Assembly: GCA_028751875.1 (NCBI GenBank)
Contig: CM054138.1
Location: forward strand, 36,499,748 to 36,563,747
Origin: Rapana venosa
Taxonomy: Eukaryota; Mollusca; Gastropoda; Neogastropoda; Muricidae
DNA length: 64,000 nucleotides
Direction of reading: 5' to 3'
Both the position numbers and the translations under genes were made by a program. The notes below the pieces were generated by a model. That model was not told the DNA's origin and ran no database searches. It saw only the letters and a list, made by a program, of their open reading frames with translations. This document shows, piece after piece, positions 12,318 through 23,431 of this stretch; within the stretch, counting starts at the first letter, position 1; each line of letters opens with the position of its first letter.

Positions 12318-13181
12318 GTTGTCAGAGTACATCGAAGAGTTATACCACGACGACAGAGGTCCACCTCCTCATATTAGCAACGAAGATGGCCACATAATCA
12401 TGGAAGACGAAGTGAGACATGCACTCAGCAAGATGAAAAGTGGTAAGGCGCCAGGACCTGATGATATCCCATCTGAATTGATAACAGCCCTGGATGAAGT
12501 GGGAATTAAGGCAGTCACAAAACTACTTAAACAATATATATGACACAGGAGAGATTCCAACAGATATGACGAAGTCCATCTACATTGCGATCCCTAAGAA
12601 ACTGGGTACAGCTGAATGCGACCAACATCGTACAATCAGCCTGATGAGTCACCTCACCAAAGTTCTTTTACGAATACTCATGAAGAGAATGAGAAATAAA
12701 ATACTCCCAGAAATATCAGAAACGCAATTTGGATTCATGGCAGACAAAGGCACCAGAAATGCAATCTTCGTATTGAAAACTCTCATGGAAAGATCCATCG
12801 AGGTCCAGAAAGACCTGTACCTCTGCTTCATTGACTACTCAAAAGCGTGCGACAAAGTTCGACACTCCGACTTGTTTGATATAGCAGGGCTATACATCGA
12901 CGGAAAAGATTTGTTTGTTTTTTCTACAAGATTCAGCGCTATATAAATTCCATATATTATTATTATTATTGAAAGATCTTCGAGTCCTCAGAAACATATA
13001 TTGGGAACAGGAGGCAGCCATTAGAGTCGACAATGACATCAGTCAATATAGACCAATCTGCAGGGGTGTGAGGCAGGGCTGCGTGTTCTCACCTGATTTA
13101 TTTAATGTATATAGTGAAATAATTCTACGAAATATTGAGAATCATGAGGGAATTAGTGTAGGTGGCCACAACATCAACAAC
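12318..13181 (+). mobile_element. RTE-type LINE reverse transcriptase, cut by assembly gap
   Basis: The segment encodes EYIEELYHDDRGPPPHISNE, MKSGKAPGPDDIPSEL, ETQFGFMADKGTRNAIF, LCFIDYSKACDKVRH and RGVRQGCVFSPDLFNVYSE, in the order of RTE reverse transcriptase motifs. One frameshift lies near 12540, where TGA ends one frame. A 65 bp L2-type tail is inserted at about 12909-12973 with AAAGAT on both sides. The element runs into the N gap, where the catalytic FADD would be. Confidence 0.85.
12909..12973 (-). mobile_element. Short L2-type LINE or SINE tail inserted in RTE element
   Basis: The sequence ACAAGATTCAGCGCTATATAAATTCCATAT(ATT)n is the common 3' tail found at 17021-17101, 38770-38812, 48640-48720 and 53885-53950. 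It interrupts the RTE reading frame, which resumes at 12974 (DLRVLRNIYWEQEAAI). AAAGAT flanks both ends as a probable target duplication. Confidence 0.75.
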
Positions 13182-13681
13182 NNNNNNNNNNNNNNNNNNN
13201 NNNNNNNNNNNNNNNNNNNNNNNNNNNNNNNNNNNNNNNNNNNNNNNNNNNNNNNNNNNNNNNNNNNNNNNNNNNNNNNNNNNNNNNNNNNNNNNNNNNN
13301 NNNNNNNNNNNNNNNNNNNNNNNNNNNNNNNNNNNNNNNNNNNNNNNNNNNNNNNNNNNNNNNNNNNNNNNNNNNNNNNNNNNNNNNNNNNNNNNNNNNN
13401 NNNNNNNNNNNNNNNNNNNNNNNNNNNNNNNNNNNNNNNNNNNNNNNNNNNNNNNNNNNNNNNNNNNNNNNNNNNNNNNNNNNNNNNNNNNNNNNNNNNN
13501 NNNNNNNNNNNNNNNNNNNNNNNNNNNNNNNNNNNNNNNNNNNNNNNNNNNNNNNNNNNNNNNNNNNNNNNNNNNNNNNNNNNNNNNNNNNNNNNNNNNN
13601 NNNNNNNNNNNNNNNNNNNNNNNNNNNNNNNNNNNNNNNNNNNNNNNNNNNNNNNNNNNNNNNNNNNNNNNNNNNNNNNNN
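13182..13681. other. Assembly gap (500 N)
   Basis: Exactly 500 unknown bases, most likely a placeholder of arbitrary length. It lies between an RTE element and a piggyBac end, inside a CMTR1 intron interval. Open frames running through it are meaningless. Confidence 1.
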
Positions 13682-13860
13682 CTGACACCCTCCCTGCACC
13701 CCCCCACAAATTTTCAGACACATAGTGTGAAAACCACGAGATCTGTGTGTGATGGAAAGTACTGCCCACGTGGGCAGCACCAACTGTTGGCTGTGGTTGT
13801 ATTGGAATCTAGCGGCGTCCCCCGTTACTGTCGGCTGCGGCCATATCGGGGTCAAGACGG
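13682..13860. mobile_element. piggyBac-type element, right end only
   Basis: The stretch from CTGACACCCTCCCTGCA to GGGGTCAAGACGG followed by TTAA (13861-13864) matches the right end of the element at 34120-35498, including GTACTGCCCACGTGGGCAGC and two CGGCTGCGGCC motifs. The left part is lost in the gap. Confidence 0.8.
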
Positions 13861-14160
13861 TTAAGAAGGTAAGAGTTAAAAGAAATATAAGTAGAGTCAA
13901 TCGGGGCTCACCATAGACGATAGACTATCATGATCATCTTACACACAACAAGGCCTGTGCTTCAATTCTAACAACATGGTGGCGATCACCTTGGCCACCG
14001 GTTCTTTTCATCAAGAAAGAGTGCCCCGTTGTCGTCTTTCAGAAAGCTTTCTCAATCTTTCAACAAGTTTGGAGGTGTAAGAGACAAGACTTTTAAGCAA
14101 CACAAGAAGGTAAAACAGACAACAAACTATGGTAAGTAATGATAAAAATATAAAATAACG

Positions 14161-15095
14161 ATGTCTGCTCAAGAGCAGCCAGTGTTTCTAAAAGCCAAAA
14201 ACATTCCAGACTGTACTACCAACCACCCTTCTATGTTGGAAGTGTGCATCGCAGGAGAAAGAGCAGCTGGACAAGGTTCACTAATGGGTGCACAGTTAAT
14301 TGTTGGATTATGGCAAATATACCCAGCCACAAGAGAGGCTAGAACAAATCTGTTACTGAAGGGTTTGAGTGTGAGAGGGACTGTTTTACAACTTTCAGAC
14401 ACCAATCCCTTTATCTTAAGAAATGACTCTGGGGAAGAGAAACCATCAACAAAAGTGTGGATAGACAATGTTCCTATCTCTGCGGCAGACACAGAGATTG
14501 AACAAGCATTACTGAAGTCTGGATGTGAACTGAGATCAAGAATAATTGCAGAAAGGGCAAGAGACACAGATCGGAAGTTAACAAGGTTCCTGACTGGGAG
14601 GAGATTTGTACATATAACAGTCCCTCCAGTCCCACTAGAAAAAACACTTAAAGTTAGTATTTTCATGGCAAAAATTTCTCACCGTGAACAAAAACTAGCA
14701 GGAAAATCAGTTGTGTGTTCTAGATGTTTAGAAAAAATCACCATGTTTCTATGTGTGAAAAAGAAATTGTGTGCAGAGAGTGCAGGCTCCCTGGACACAA
14801 ACATGCTGACCCAGCTTGTCGTCTAGAAGAACAAAAAAGAAACCACAGCAAGTCAAGCAAAGACAAAGCTGAAAATGTGGCTGTGGAGAGTGCCAACAAA
14901 ACTGGAAACAGTGGCAGAGCTGGCACTGAAGAACAAGTGAGAAGTCGGCCATGGGAATGGCAGACTACCCACAGCTCTACCCTGCGACTCCAGAACCCAC
15001 TCAGGCACAGATCGGAGACCCCTAAACGTCAACGATCCATGGAAGATTGCAGCCCGATAGAGAGGTCTGCAAGAGGGAAACAGAGAAAGCAGTGA
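14161..15095 (+). pseudogene. LINE ORF1 (RNA-binding, zinc knuckles), frameshifted
   Basis: The frame from MSAQEQPVFLKAK runs to about 14715, where a one-base shift moves the coding into the frame read from 14724. Across the shift are two zinc knuckles, CSRCLEKNHHVSMC (C-x2-C-x4-H-x4-C) and CRECRLPGHKHADPAC (C-x2-C-x4-H-x6-C), then a Lys/Ser-rich tail. The part before the knuckles (KVWIDNVPISAADTEIEQAL ... RRFVHITV) looks like the RRM-type domain of Tx1-group ORF1 proteins. The protein would bind the element's own RNA. The frameshift makes this copy non-functional. Confidence 0.82.
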
Positions 15096-15288
15096 ACAGG
15101 CCAGTCAACCATGATGGTGTAACCTCAGACACCGAGGGTGACAGCGAGTTTGGGTAAAACCACCACACCCAGAACTGACCCTAGATTATCCACCCTGCTA
15201 CGTCCATGGACTGCAATCTTGATCAATGAAATTTTAACTTTCCGCCCATAATGAAAATGTTTAAAATATACAAACTGTATTATTTCTC

Positions 15289-18200
15289 ATGGATAAAATA
15301 TGGATATGTTCTCTTAATGCTAGAGGTTTAAAGAATAAATTGAAAAGAAATTCTATGTTCCATTATGTAAAAAGACAGAAATATGATATAGTGTGTCTAC
15401 AAGAAACCCAAATAACAGTTAATGACATTGCAGCTTGGGAAAAACAATGGGGTGGGGCATTATTTTATAATGAAGGAACCAACAAAAGTCAAGGTGAAGT
15501 AATACTAGTAGCAAAACATTCTGAAGAAAAAACCAGATTAGAACAAGGGCAAAATAGGATTTTAGTGGTATTAGTAAAGCATGAAAATTATACCTTTAGG
15601 TTGGCAAACATATATGCTCCTAATAACTCTACAGAAAAATTATCATTCCTTTAAAATCTACAACAAATACTTAGTGATTATAGTAAACATAACCTTGTTC
15701 TAATGGGCGACTTTAACTGTGTCCTTAGTAATGAACTTGACATCATCTCGGGTAATCCACACCGTAACCTGGAAGTTCAGACATTTAATAATACAATAAA
15801 TAATTTACAACTCACTGACATATGGTGGGTTTTTAACAAAGAAAAAAGAGACTTCTCTTGGTCACAAGTAAACCCTTTTATTGCCCGCCGACTAGATTAT
15901 TGTTTTTTATCAGAAGAAATGGTTCAAAACTGTGTTTCATGTGAGTATGACATTGCCACCAATTCTGATCACAAAGCATTGGTAACTGAATTTAATAATA
16001 GTTAATTTTTACGTGGACCTGGATACTGGAAATTTAACAATAGTTATTTAAAAGACACAGTGTTTGTTCAAAAAATGAATGAAATACTAGACGCAAGACT
16101 TAACAATCCTTTAGACACAAGCCCCACTACTTATCTAAATGGGAACTATGCAAAGTAGATATTAGAAACTATAGTATTGAGTATGGTAAAGAAATAGTGA
16201 ACAAGAGGAGAAACGCTGAACTAAAATCTAAACAAGACATTTTAGAAGTAGAAAGGCTATTAGGTCAAGATCCAACGAATAGTGACAACCAAAATAAGTA
16301 TATACAACTTAAACAGAAACTAGAACTGCATCAAGCAGCCAAAGTCAAAGGAGCACAAGTAAGAGCCAGAATAAAGTGGATAGAAGAAGGGGAACGCAAC
16401 AGTAAATACTTTTGTCATTTAGAAAATGCTAGAGAAAAAGAGAAAATCATTACAAAACTATGTAAAGACACACGAGAGGTCATCGGAGACCAGAGACAGA
16501 TTTTAGAAGAGCAAGTAGCCCATTTTAAGAAAGTGTATAGTCAATCACCAGAAGCACAGGATGTTGAAGCAGCAACAGATGCGTTTCTAAGTAATGAAAC
16601 TTTTACATGTTTGGATGAAACCGAGGCCCCTGCATGTGAAAGAAAGATGACAGTGGAAGAAACAACAAACGCTTTAAAAAAGATGAAAAATGGTCCATCT
16701 CCTGGATATGATGGAATAACAATAGAATTTTTTAAGTTCTTTTGGAATAAAATAGCCAAAGCTTTGACAAACTCGTTTATAGAACCCTTTGAGACAGGGG
16801 AACTATCCTATACCCAGAAGCAAGGAATATAATCACATTGATATCCAAAGGAAAAGATCTCAACCAATATGAGTTAAACAACTGGAGACCCCTTACTTTA
16901 ACAAACTCTTATTATAAAATATTAGCTAAAGCATTAGCCGAAAGACTTAGCGGAGTCATTCAGAAATTAATGAGTAAAGATCAAGTGGGCTATCTCAAGG
17001 GTAGAAGTATTGCTACAGTCTTAATAATAATAATAATAATCTATGGAATTTATATAGCGCTGAATCTGGTAAAGCAACAAATCAAAGTGCTCAAAGCACT
17101 CTTGAGATCAATAGATGACACAATCAACTACTTGAATCACACAAATGAAACTGGATATTTGCTTGCAGTTGATTTTTCAAAAGCTTTCGACTCAATTTCA
17201 AAAGATTTTTTGCTACACTCTTTCAAAGTTTTTGGATTTGGCTCTAATTTTCAGAAATGGATGTCAGTGTTAATGAATGGTTCTGTAAGTGCAATAAATC
17301 ATGGAGGATGGATATCAGAATCCTTTGAAGTATCTTGTAGAATGAGACAAGGGTGCCCATTCTCTCCATTAGCATTTGTACTGGCAGTAGAAATCTTAGC
17401 AATTAAAATCAGAAATAGCTCAATCATTGGTATTGAACTCCCAATGAATACCCAGAGCCAAAAAATCAATTCAAAGATTAAACAGTTTGCAGATGACACT
17501 ATCCTTTTTCTCAAAAATAAAGAAGACATAGTGAAATCACAGGAGATTTTTTTTCCTTTCAAGATTTTTCCAATCTGAAACTAAATACTCAGAAAACGAA
17601 AGTGTTATGTATGGGTAGGCAGGCATTACGACAAGATCTACCATTTACCATAATGGAAAAGATTAAAATACTAGGTATTTATTTTCAAAGCGATAAAATG
17701 GCACGAAACATTGAAGATAATTGGAAGGACCGTATTTCACAAGTATACAAAACAATCAAAGATTGGAGTAAGAGAGATCTAAGCATACAGGGCAAAGTTG
17801 TCGTCATTAAAACACTCTTAATCAGCCAGTTTGTATACATAATGCAGTCTACTGGCCTTCCAAGCAATGTTTTAATTAAACTAAACACAATACTATATAA
17901 GTTCCTTTGGCAAAAGAAACATAGCAACAGAAAGGCATTTGAAAAAGTCAAAAGAAAAGTACTGGAAAGTAATACAGAAGAGGGAAGTCTAGGAATGATA
18001 AACTAATTAATCTTCAGAATTGTTTCAACCTTCAATGGATGGATAAACTTGTTAGCACCACAGATTTAAAAAAACTGGTCTCTGTTACCGCGTTGGAACC
18101 TGGAAAAACTAGCAAAAGGAAATGACATACTTCACGTAAACTGTAAGACAAAAGACTTGTTAGGTCTTGACACAATCAAAATGAATTCTGGAGGGAAGTA

Positions 18201-19032
18201 TTAACGTCATATCTAAACAGCAAACAATTAAGAGAACCCGAAGATATACAATCCGACAACTTCCACTCACAACTGCTCTTCAATAACTGATCAAATTTAA
18301 AAATAAAACACTGTTCTTTCAGAACTGGCTTAAAAAAGGAATAAGAAAAGTAAAAGACCTGATTCATGAAAATGAGAACAGACTGTTGTCACTAGAGGAA
18401 GTGCAAACTATCATAGTACAAAATAAAGCTTACACTATCTTTTAATATAATTCTCTTGTTAGTGCCATCCCAGACCAGTGGATACGGTGGATTCAAGAAG
18501 GAGAAGTGGAAACAAGCACTCCAATTTGTGAAGCAAGCTTGTTCAACACTTCTCTGAAATAGATCAGAAAAATCTTAAGCAAATGGGTTGAACCAGTCAC
18601 TCCTACTGCTAGCTTCTTCTGGGAAAGGAAACGGGGAATCAAGATAGATAATTATGTTTGGTCAAAAGCTAAAGATGCCACTAAAGAGACTAGACTGAGA
18701 GTATTACACTGGAAAATATAACATAACATATACCCAACTAATATGCTAAACAAAATGAAAGTTAAGAAACAAACAAGTGTTCATGTTGTAGTGATGAAGT
18801 TGATTACATTGAACACTTCTTCTACGAGTGTCCAACCATATCAGGATTGTGGAAGCTCATAGAAGAACAAATATACAGAGAACTTAATGTCCAGATGAAA
18901 CTTTCAAAAACAGATGTTTTATTTGGAACTAAGGAATTGACCATTCTTAAGAAAGATTATAATTACATTAATTTCCTCATATTTCTTGGCAAAATGTGTA
19001 TTATCATATTAAAAAAAACCCAGAGTCAGTAA
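15289..19032 (+). pseudogene. LINE ORF2 (endonuclease and reverse transcriptase), broken
   Basis: The endonuclease starts MDKIWICSLNARGLKN with VCLQETQ, NIYAPN, LMGDFNCVL, RRLDYCFLS and TNSDHKALV; TAA at 15652 and TAA near 16003 interrupt it. The reverse transcriptase follows with KNGPSPGYDGITIEFF, NNWRPLTLTNSYYKILAKAL, LAVDFSKAFDS, RMRQGCPFSPLAF and the catalytic QFADDTILFL. The C-terminal region carries CSCCSDEVDYIEHFFYECP and GLWKLIEEQI, a cysteine/histidine motif typical of the group. At least five stops or shifts divide it. Codon use is A/T-rich, unlike the CMTR1 exons. Confidence 0.9.
17021..17101 (+). mobile_element. 81 bp L2-type tail inserted in frame in LINE ORF2
   Basis: Between GRSIATV and LRSIDDTINYLN of the reverse transcriptase lies TTAATAATAATAATAATAAT followed by CTATGGAATTTATATAGCGC and CAAATCAAAGTGC. 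This is the common L2-type 3' tail, read in reverse. It is 27 codons long, has no stop in this frame, and so leaves the reading frame open. Confidence 0.85.
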
Positions 19033-19120
19033 TTCCTCTAAACATGATTTTTTTAAAAGAATTTGAAATTAGAAGTTCACAAAATAATGTATCTGGCTTT
19101 GACAAGCCCTTCACCTAAAA

Positions 19121-21000
19121 CGAAAACATTACAAACAGGTGCATACACACATACATATGATCACACCCACAAGCCAATACTCACACATTTGATGTGAATG
19201 TGAATATGGTTGACTGGTGGTGGAGTGTGGTGTGTGGGAGGGTGGGGAGGGGGGGGGGGGGGGGGGGGGTGTGTTGGTTGACGGGTACAGGTTTTGTTTT
19301 TTCTTTTTTGTTTTATTGCTTTTGCTTTGTGGTTTGGTTTTTTTTCTTTTAAGTGTGTGTGTGGTGTTTTTTTTGCTTCTGTTTTCTTTTCTTTCTTTTA
19401 GCAGGATATTGACACTTTGTATCTGAGACTCTTTTTTGTTTCTTTTTGTTGTTGACTTGAGTTTTATTCTGTATTTTTTTGTGCTTTTTTTTCTGTTTCT
19501 TTTTTTGTTTCTGCTTTTTCCATATTTTTGTCAGCCTATGAAACATAACATGTACATCTCCCAAGGAAAACAAAAATAAAGGAAAAGAAAACAATGGTGC
19601 CCTATGACTAGCCATGCAATTTAGAGTGGAAAAAAGAAAGAAGAAAAAGGAGAAATGATGTGAAAGGGAATTTTTGTAAATGAAGTAAACATATTAACAA
19701 ATATAGAGGTATGAAAGAATGTGAGAATGTTTATAGACCAACAGACATTTAGCCCAGAAACATAGAGGACGCTGAAGAGAGAAAACTAGACGACCACCAA
19801 GGACATGATCAACTCAAAAAGAAGGAACAGTGCAACGACTAAATACAGACCCTGCCAACCAAACTGCCAGGCACAACAACCCTATGCCAGCCCAACATGG
19901 CGTAGAACAATGTTACAGAAAAGACCAAACATAGACATCCCTGAGCGAAGCAGACCAACAGACGACCCCTATTGGAACGCATCAGATGATGGAAGACGAG
20001 CCGTGATGCTGAAGTATGAAGGCACCCCAGGAACAGAAAATCAGAACAGAGGAAAAAGGAAGAATGAGGCAAGAAAAGGAAACTACAGGCAACGGAGAAT
20101 GAAAGAAAGAAAGAAAGAAAAGAGAGATGGAAATAATGCGTGCTCAATTATTCATGTCCATCACAATAGCAGTAGGAAAACAAAAATCCCCTATTCAGTA
20201 TCCCTGAGACTATGCATGTGATTATATCACTTCATAGTTGCTGACAGGAACAACTGAAATCTGATCTCAAAACACAAAAAAACAACAACAAAAAGGATAG
20301 TATTTATCTGTGACAATTGGGTAATGTTTCCTGTTGTTTCCCTTCAGTTAATGCTTGTTTCAAACATAAGCAGAAAAGAGAACAGAGGCATTATTCTTTT
20401 TCAAAGATAAAAAACATGTCAAGTGCTGTAAACCAATTCACAACAACCAGTCAATAGTTACATCTTTTTGTTCTATATGAAAATGATGACGATGGTGGTG
20501 ATGGTGATGATAATGGTTATGGCACAAGTAGCTATGATAATGATGGCAATAGATGACAATGACTCAGCTTTCTGTTAGTCGCGGTAATTAAACAGGTAAC
20601 CAGATATTTCAATAGGACATGTTCATGTCGACAACTTACTTATTTCTGGCAAACCTGTCAGGCGACCTGCAGAACTTTCCTCATATCAACATGGTTTTAC
20701 AGTCTCCTCTTAAATTCTTGACTACTGCCCATCAATTCCAGAGATGTCTGCAGAAACTGTGCAGTACACCAGAGCCTCAGTAGGTGCAGCTCTTCTTGTT
20801 CAGGCAGACAAGTGTCTCCAAGGTAGGCTCCTAACACCAGATAGAGGTACAGAGCTCTCTTTCCTCTGCCCTCTCTAGGCAAGCATTAAGGCCGTTATTT
20901 TTATTCTTTGGTGTTGAAGCTTCATTTTAAAGAAAATCTTTTACAGCTTTTTCTCTAAAGATGAAGCAAGTTGGGTCTATTGACGATTCTGACTCCTAAT
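19121..21000. other. Low-complexity and unassigned intronic sequence
   Basis: The stretch contains a poly-G tract (about 19237-19269), T-rich sequence to 19520, and an A-rich open frame at 19805-20221 with no recognisable domain (Lys/Arg-rich, probably chance or LINE 3' sequence). A GATGGTGATGATAATGG microsatellite lies near 20490-20570. No CMTR1 exon was recognised. Confidence 0.5.
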
Positions 21001-21010
21001 TTTTATTTGG

Positions 21011-21577
21011 GGACGGGATAGCTCAGTGGTCAGAGTGCTTGCTCTCCCCAAAAAAGAAGTATGTTCTTTCGAGCCAGAAGGCCCATAGAGCCGGAGCTTA
21101 TCCCGGTTTCTGTAGCGTTAAGCGAACTGATGGTTTTTCACCACCCCTGTGACAGGACGCTAGTCTGTCGCCAGATACTTCCCCAGCAGAGCTGGTACCC
21201 ACTTGTACACCTGGGTGGAGTGAGGAAAATAGGAGTAAAGTGTCTTTCCCAAGGACACAACACCGAGCCGAGCGGGGATCGAACCCGCGACCTCTGGATC
21301 ACGAGTTGACCGCCTAAACCACCCGACCACGGTGCCTCCTCTTGCTCTCCCCAAGCTAGGGTTAACTAGGGTTGAATATGGTTACCTCGTGGACGGGTGA
21401 CTGTTCATTCACCTTGGCTTCAGTACAGTCTCCCCCCAGTTCACCCAGCTATAAATAGGAACCTGCCCTCTTTAGAATCAGGGAAGGTAAAGCAGCAAGG
21501 GAGAGGAGTTGGGTACTGCCCTCAAAATGTTAGCCCCTAAAGCAGCTGAGGTCTCTGACACTTTTACCTTTGATTAT
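21011..21577 (+). mobile_element. tRNA/5S chimeric SINE (type 3), copy A, interrupted
   Basis: The element starts GGACGGGATAGCTCAGTGGT (tRNA-like A box) and runs into a diverged 5S-like part (GTGGACGGGTGACTG) and the body CAGTTCACCCAGCTATAAATA and GGGAAGGTAAAGCAGC. The 9 bp duplication TTTATTTGG flanks it at 21002-21010 and 21578-21586. A type-2 SINE is nested at 21052-21340. This is the most degraded of the three copies. Confidence 0.85.
21052..21340 (-). mobile_element. tRNA-derived SINE type 2, copy 2, nested
   Basis: The copy is almost identical to that at 502-797. A 14 bp duplication CTTGCTCTCCCCAA at 21038-21051 and 21341-21354 marks the insertion into the older type-3 SINE. A box TGGTCGGGTGG, B box GGTTCGATCCC on the minus strand. 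Confidence 0.95.
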
Positions 21578-22054
21578 TTATTTGGTTTATGGATAGATTG
21601 ATGGAATCTATATATATTAACAGAAAAAAAACATGTTTTTGTTCTTCAGTCAGAGCTCCAAGGGTCACCAATGCTTCTCCATAAAAGGAACTGGTACATG
21701 ATAGGTCTACACATAAGCTGGAGTATGAAATCTGAAAAGATCCAATCCTAAATCACAAGATATCACTGAATTTAATCTTGAGCTTTTCAGAAGATAAGAA
21801 TTGACATGAAACCTTTTGATCTCTATCCAGGTCTGCTGATACACCCTCCTGAATGGATCCTCACAGGTTAAATTCCATGAAGAGCACTTACATCATGTTC
21901 ATATTGTTCAGATATCTGTGGCCATCATTTCAATGTTCACGGAAAAAAAGATAAAAAAGCCTTTCTCCTTCCCAAATGGCTTAGTCAAAGTATAACAATT
22001 TTCATCTCACAAAAACATGAAACACAAAAGTCTGTAGCGACTCAAACAACTTAC

Positions 22055-22127
22055 CCCAAGTGGTGTTTTGGGGTCTGTGAACATGAAATCCAGCACAGCG
22101 TCCATGTTGGCCATCTTCATTGCTGCC
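22055..22127 (-). CDS. CMTR1: CMTR1 exon: AAMKMANMD segment
   Basis: One base completes the split Arg codon; then 24 codons read [16 protein letters not shown] and TDPKTPLG, matching human [20 protein letters not shown]. Acceptor GTACTCAG and donor GGG|GTAAGT. The next human residues, KPLVKDREAELLYFADVCAG with the S-adenosylmethionine-binding loop, should begin the following exon, but no such peptide was found to the left. This is the last exon seen before the break in the gene model. Confidence 0.95.
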
Positions 22128-22239
22128 CTGAGTACATTTAAAAAAAGGAGAAGCAGATATCCAAAATACATCATGACTAAAAGTCATTTGCTTGTCACAT
22201 TTGTATTTTCCATTCCTCAGCTTGAGCTCTGACATTTAC

Positions 22240-22765
22240 CATTGGTGAGATGTTTGTTTATGCAACTGTTTTTGCCCACTTTTAGGTAGCCACATTCCGA
22301 CTTCAGGAATTATGTCTAAACACGACATTTATTTTTATTCATTTATTTTTTGTTTTATATCAAGGATAATGGAATAAGCACTCATGTGCTTTTTTACATC
22401 CAGTCCCCGTGTGTATGCAATTTTGTAAATTTTGTCATGTTTCCACCGGCACACAGTGGCCTACTCATCCGAAAAGTGGAGCAGGGTTTAACGTGTGCGC
22501 AAGATGTTCTGCATGCGTTCGAACACGGGGCCTCGGTTTATAGTCTCATCCGAAAGACATTGTGCATGCATTTTTTTTTTTTTGGCTTCTGTTCCTACCA
22601 GCACTCAATGGCACATTCTTCATAAATGCAAAACAAGTTTTAACATGTGCCAGGATACCATCCCTGAAGTTGGAATGCGGCTACCTCAATGATGGATAAA
22701 AACAGCTGCATATGCAAAATCTCACCACTGGTGAACCTCAAAGCTCTAGCCAAGAAGAAAAAATT
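22240..22765. mobile_element. Composite SINE bodies (type 1 family)
   Basis: The plus-oriented stretch 22240-22565 has the modules 'TAGCCACATTCCGACTTCAGG', 'GGATAATGGAATAAGCACTC', 'CACCGGCACACAGTGGCCTAC', 'GTGTGCGCAAGATGTTCTGC' and 'GGTTTATAGTCTCATCCG'. From 22645 to 22765 the first module recurs in the opposite orientation (TTGGAATGCGGCTACCTC ... CTCTAGCCAAGAAG). The tRNA head is absent from this copy. Confidence 0.75.
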
Positions 22766-23181
22766 ATTAAGAACAAACATAATCATGCAGGACTATCTAA
22801 TCTTTCATTCAGTAAAATTCTACAACTTAAATGAGAGAAAATTCAGAAAACAAGACAGCACACAAAAAGAGCAGCTGAAATAAAAGCAGTAGAAAAATTT
22901 GATTCACATACACACAAACATAAATTCACAAATATGTCAGCCAACCAGCCACACAGGCAGAAGTCAGATACATAGAAACACCCCACCTTCCCTCCCCCCT
23001 CCCCCTCCCAAGAAAAAACACCCAAAACCCAAACAAACCACAAACCCACATACACTCAGACAAAAATAAAATAACTTTGCAACACTGTTAAAAAATAACA
23101 CCCCCCACCCCACCATGCTATTCACCTCTTCATTTATCAACAAAAACAAGATGGTTATGAGGAAAAACTGGGTATTCCCAC

Positions 23182-23276
23182 CTGTTGAGAAAAAAGACAC
23201 CTCGAATGGTTTCAAATGGGTTGGACTTTGTTCTTGCTCTGCGCATTTCATCTGCATCCAGGCTGTCAAACACAGT
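23182..23276 (-). CDS. CMTR1: CMTR1 exon: start of methyltransferase domain
   Basis: The exon encodes [20 protein letters not shown] then [12 protein letters not shown], nearly identical to human [20 protein letters not shown] and [12 protein letters not shown]. The exon starts in phase 0 and ends two bases into the final Arg codon (AG|GTGGGA), which the next exon completes. Acceptor TTTTCAG. The invariant 'FFLNRAA' element forms part of the methyltransferase fold. A 48 bp tandem repeat split by a piggyBac element lies 25 bases upstream, in the preceding intron. Confidence 0.96.
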
Positions 23277-23431
23277 CTGAAAACAATGTGTATAACAGAA
23301 TACTGATGTAAGATTTCATGTCACTCTGTTTTAAAGTAACATTTTTTATACTGATGTAAGATTTCATGTCACTCTGTTTTAAAGTAACATTTTTTCATAC
23401 TGATGTAAGATTTCATGTCACTCTGTTTTAA

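Larger units (their letters stand above)
13865..19120 (+). mobile_element. Tx1/L1-like LINE, near full length
   Basis: A 5' untranslated stretch (13865-14160) is followed by ORF1 (14161-15095) and ORF2 (15289 to about 19030). The order 'zinc-knuckle ORF1, then endonuclease plus reverse transcriptase ORF2' is that of Tx1-group elements. ORF2 is broken by several stops and frameshifts and by an 81 bp insertion. The 3' untranslated end merges into G/T-rich low-complexity sequence after 19120. Confidence 0.88.

Noticed and set aside
13125..13900. Open frames of up to 256 codons crossing unknown bases
   Set aside because: They run through the 500-N gap and have no informational content there.
19805..20221. 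138-codon Lys/Arg-rich frame
   Set aside because: No domain is recognisable and the composition follows the A-rich local DNA; it is more likely the 3' region of the adjacent LINE or chance.
20697..20882. Minus-strand frame as a possible missing CMTR1 exon
   Set aside because: The peptide (GKRALYLYLVLGAYLGDTC) does not align with any part of CMTR1 and has no matching splice sites in phase.
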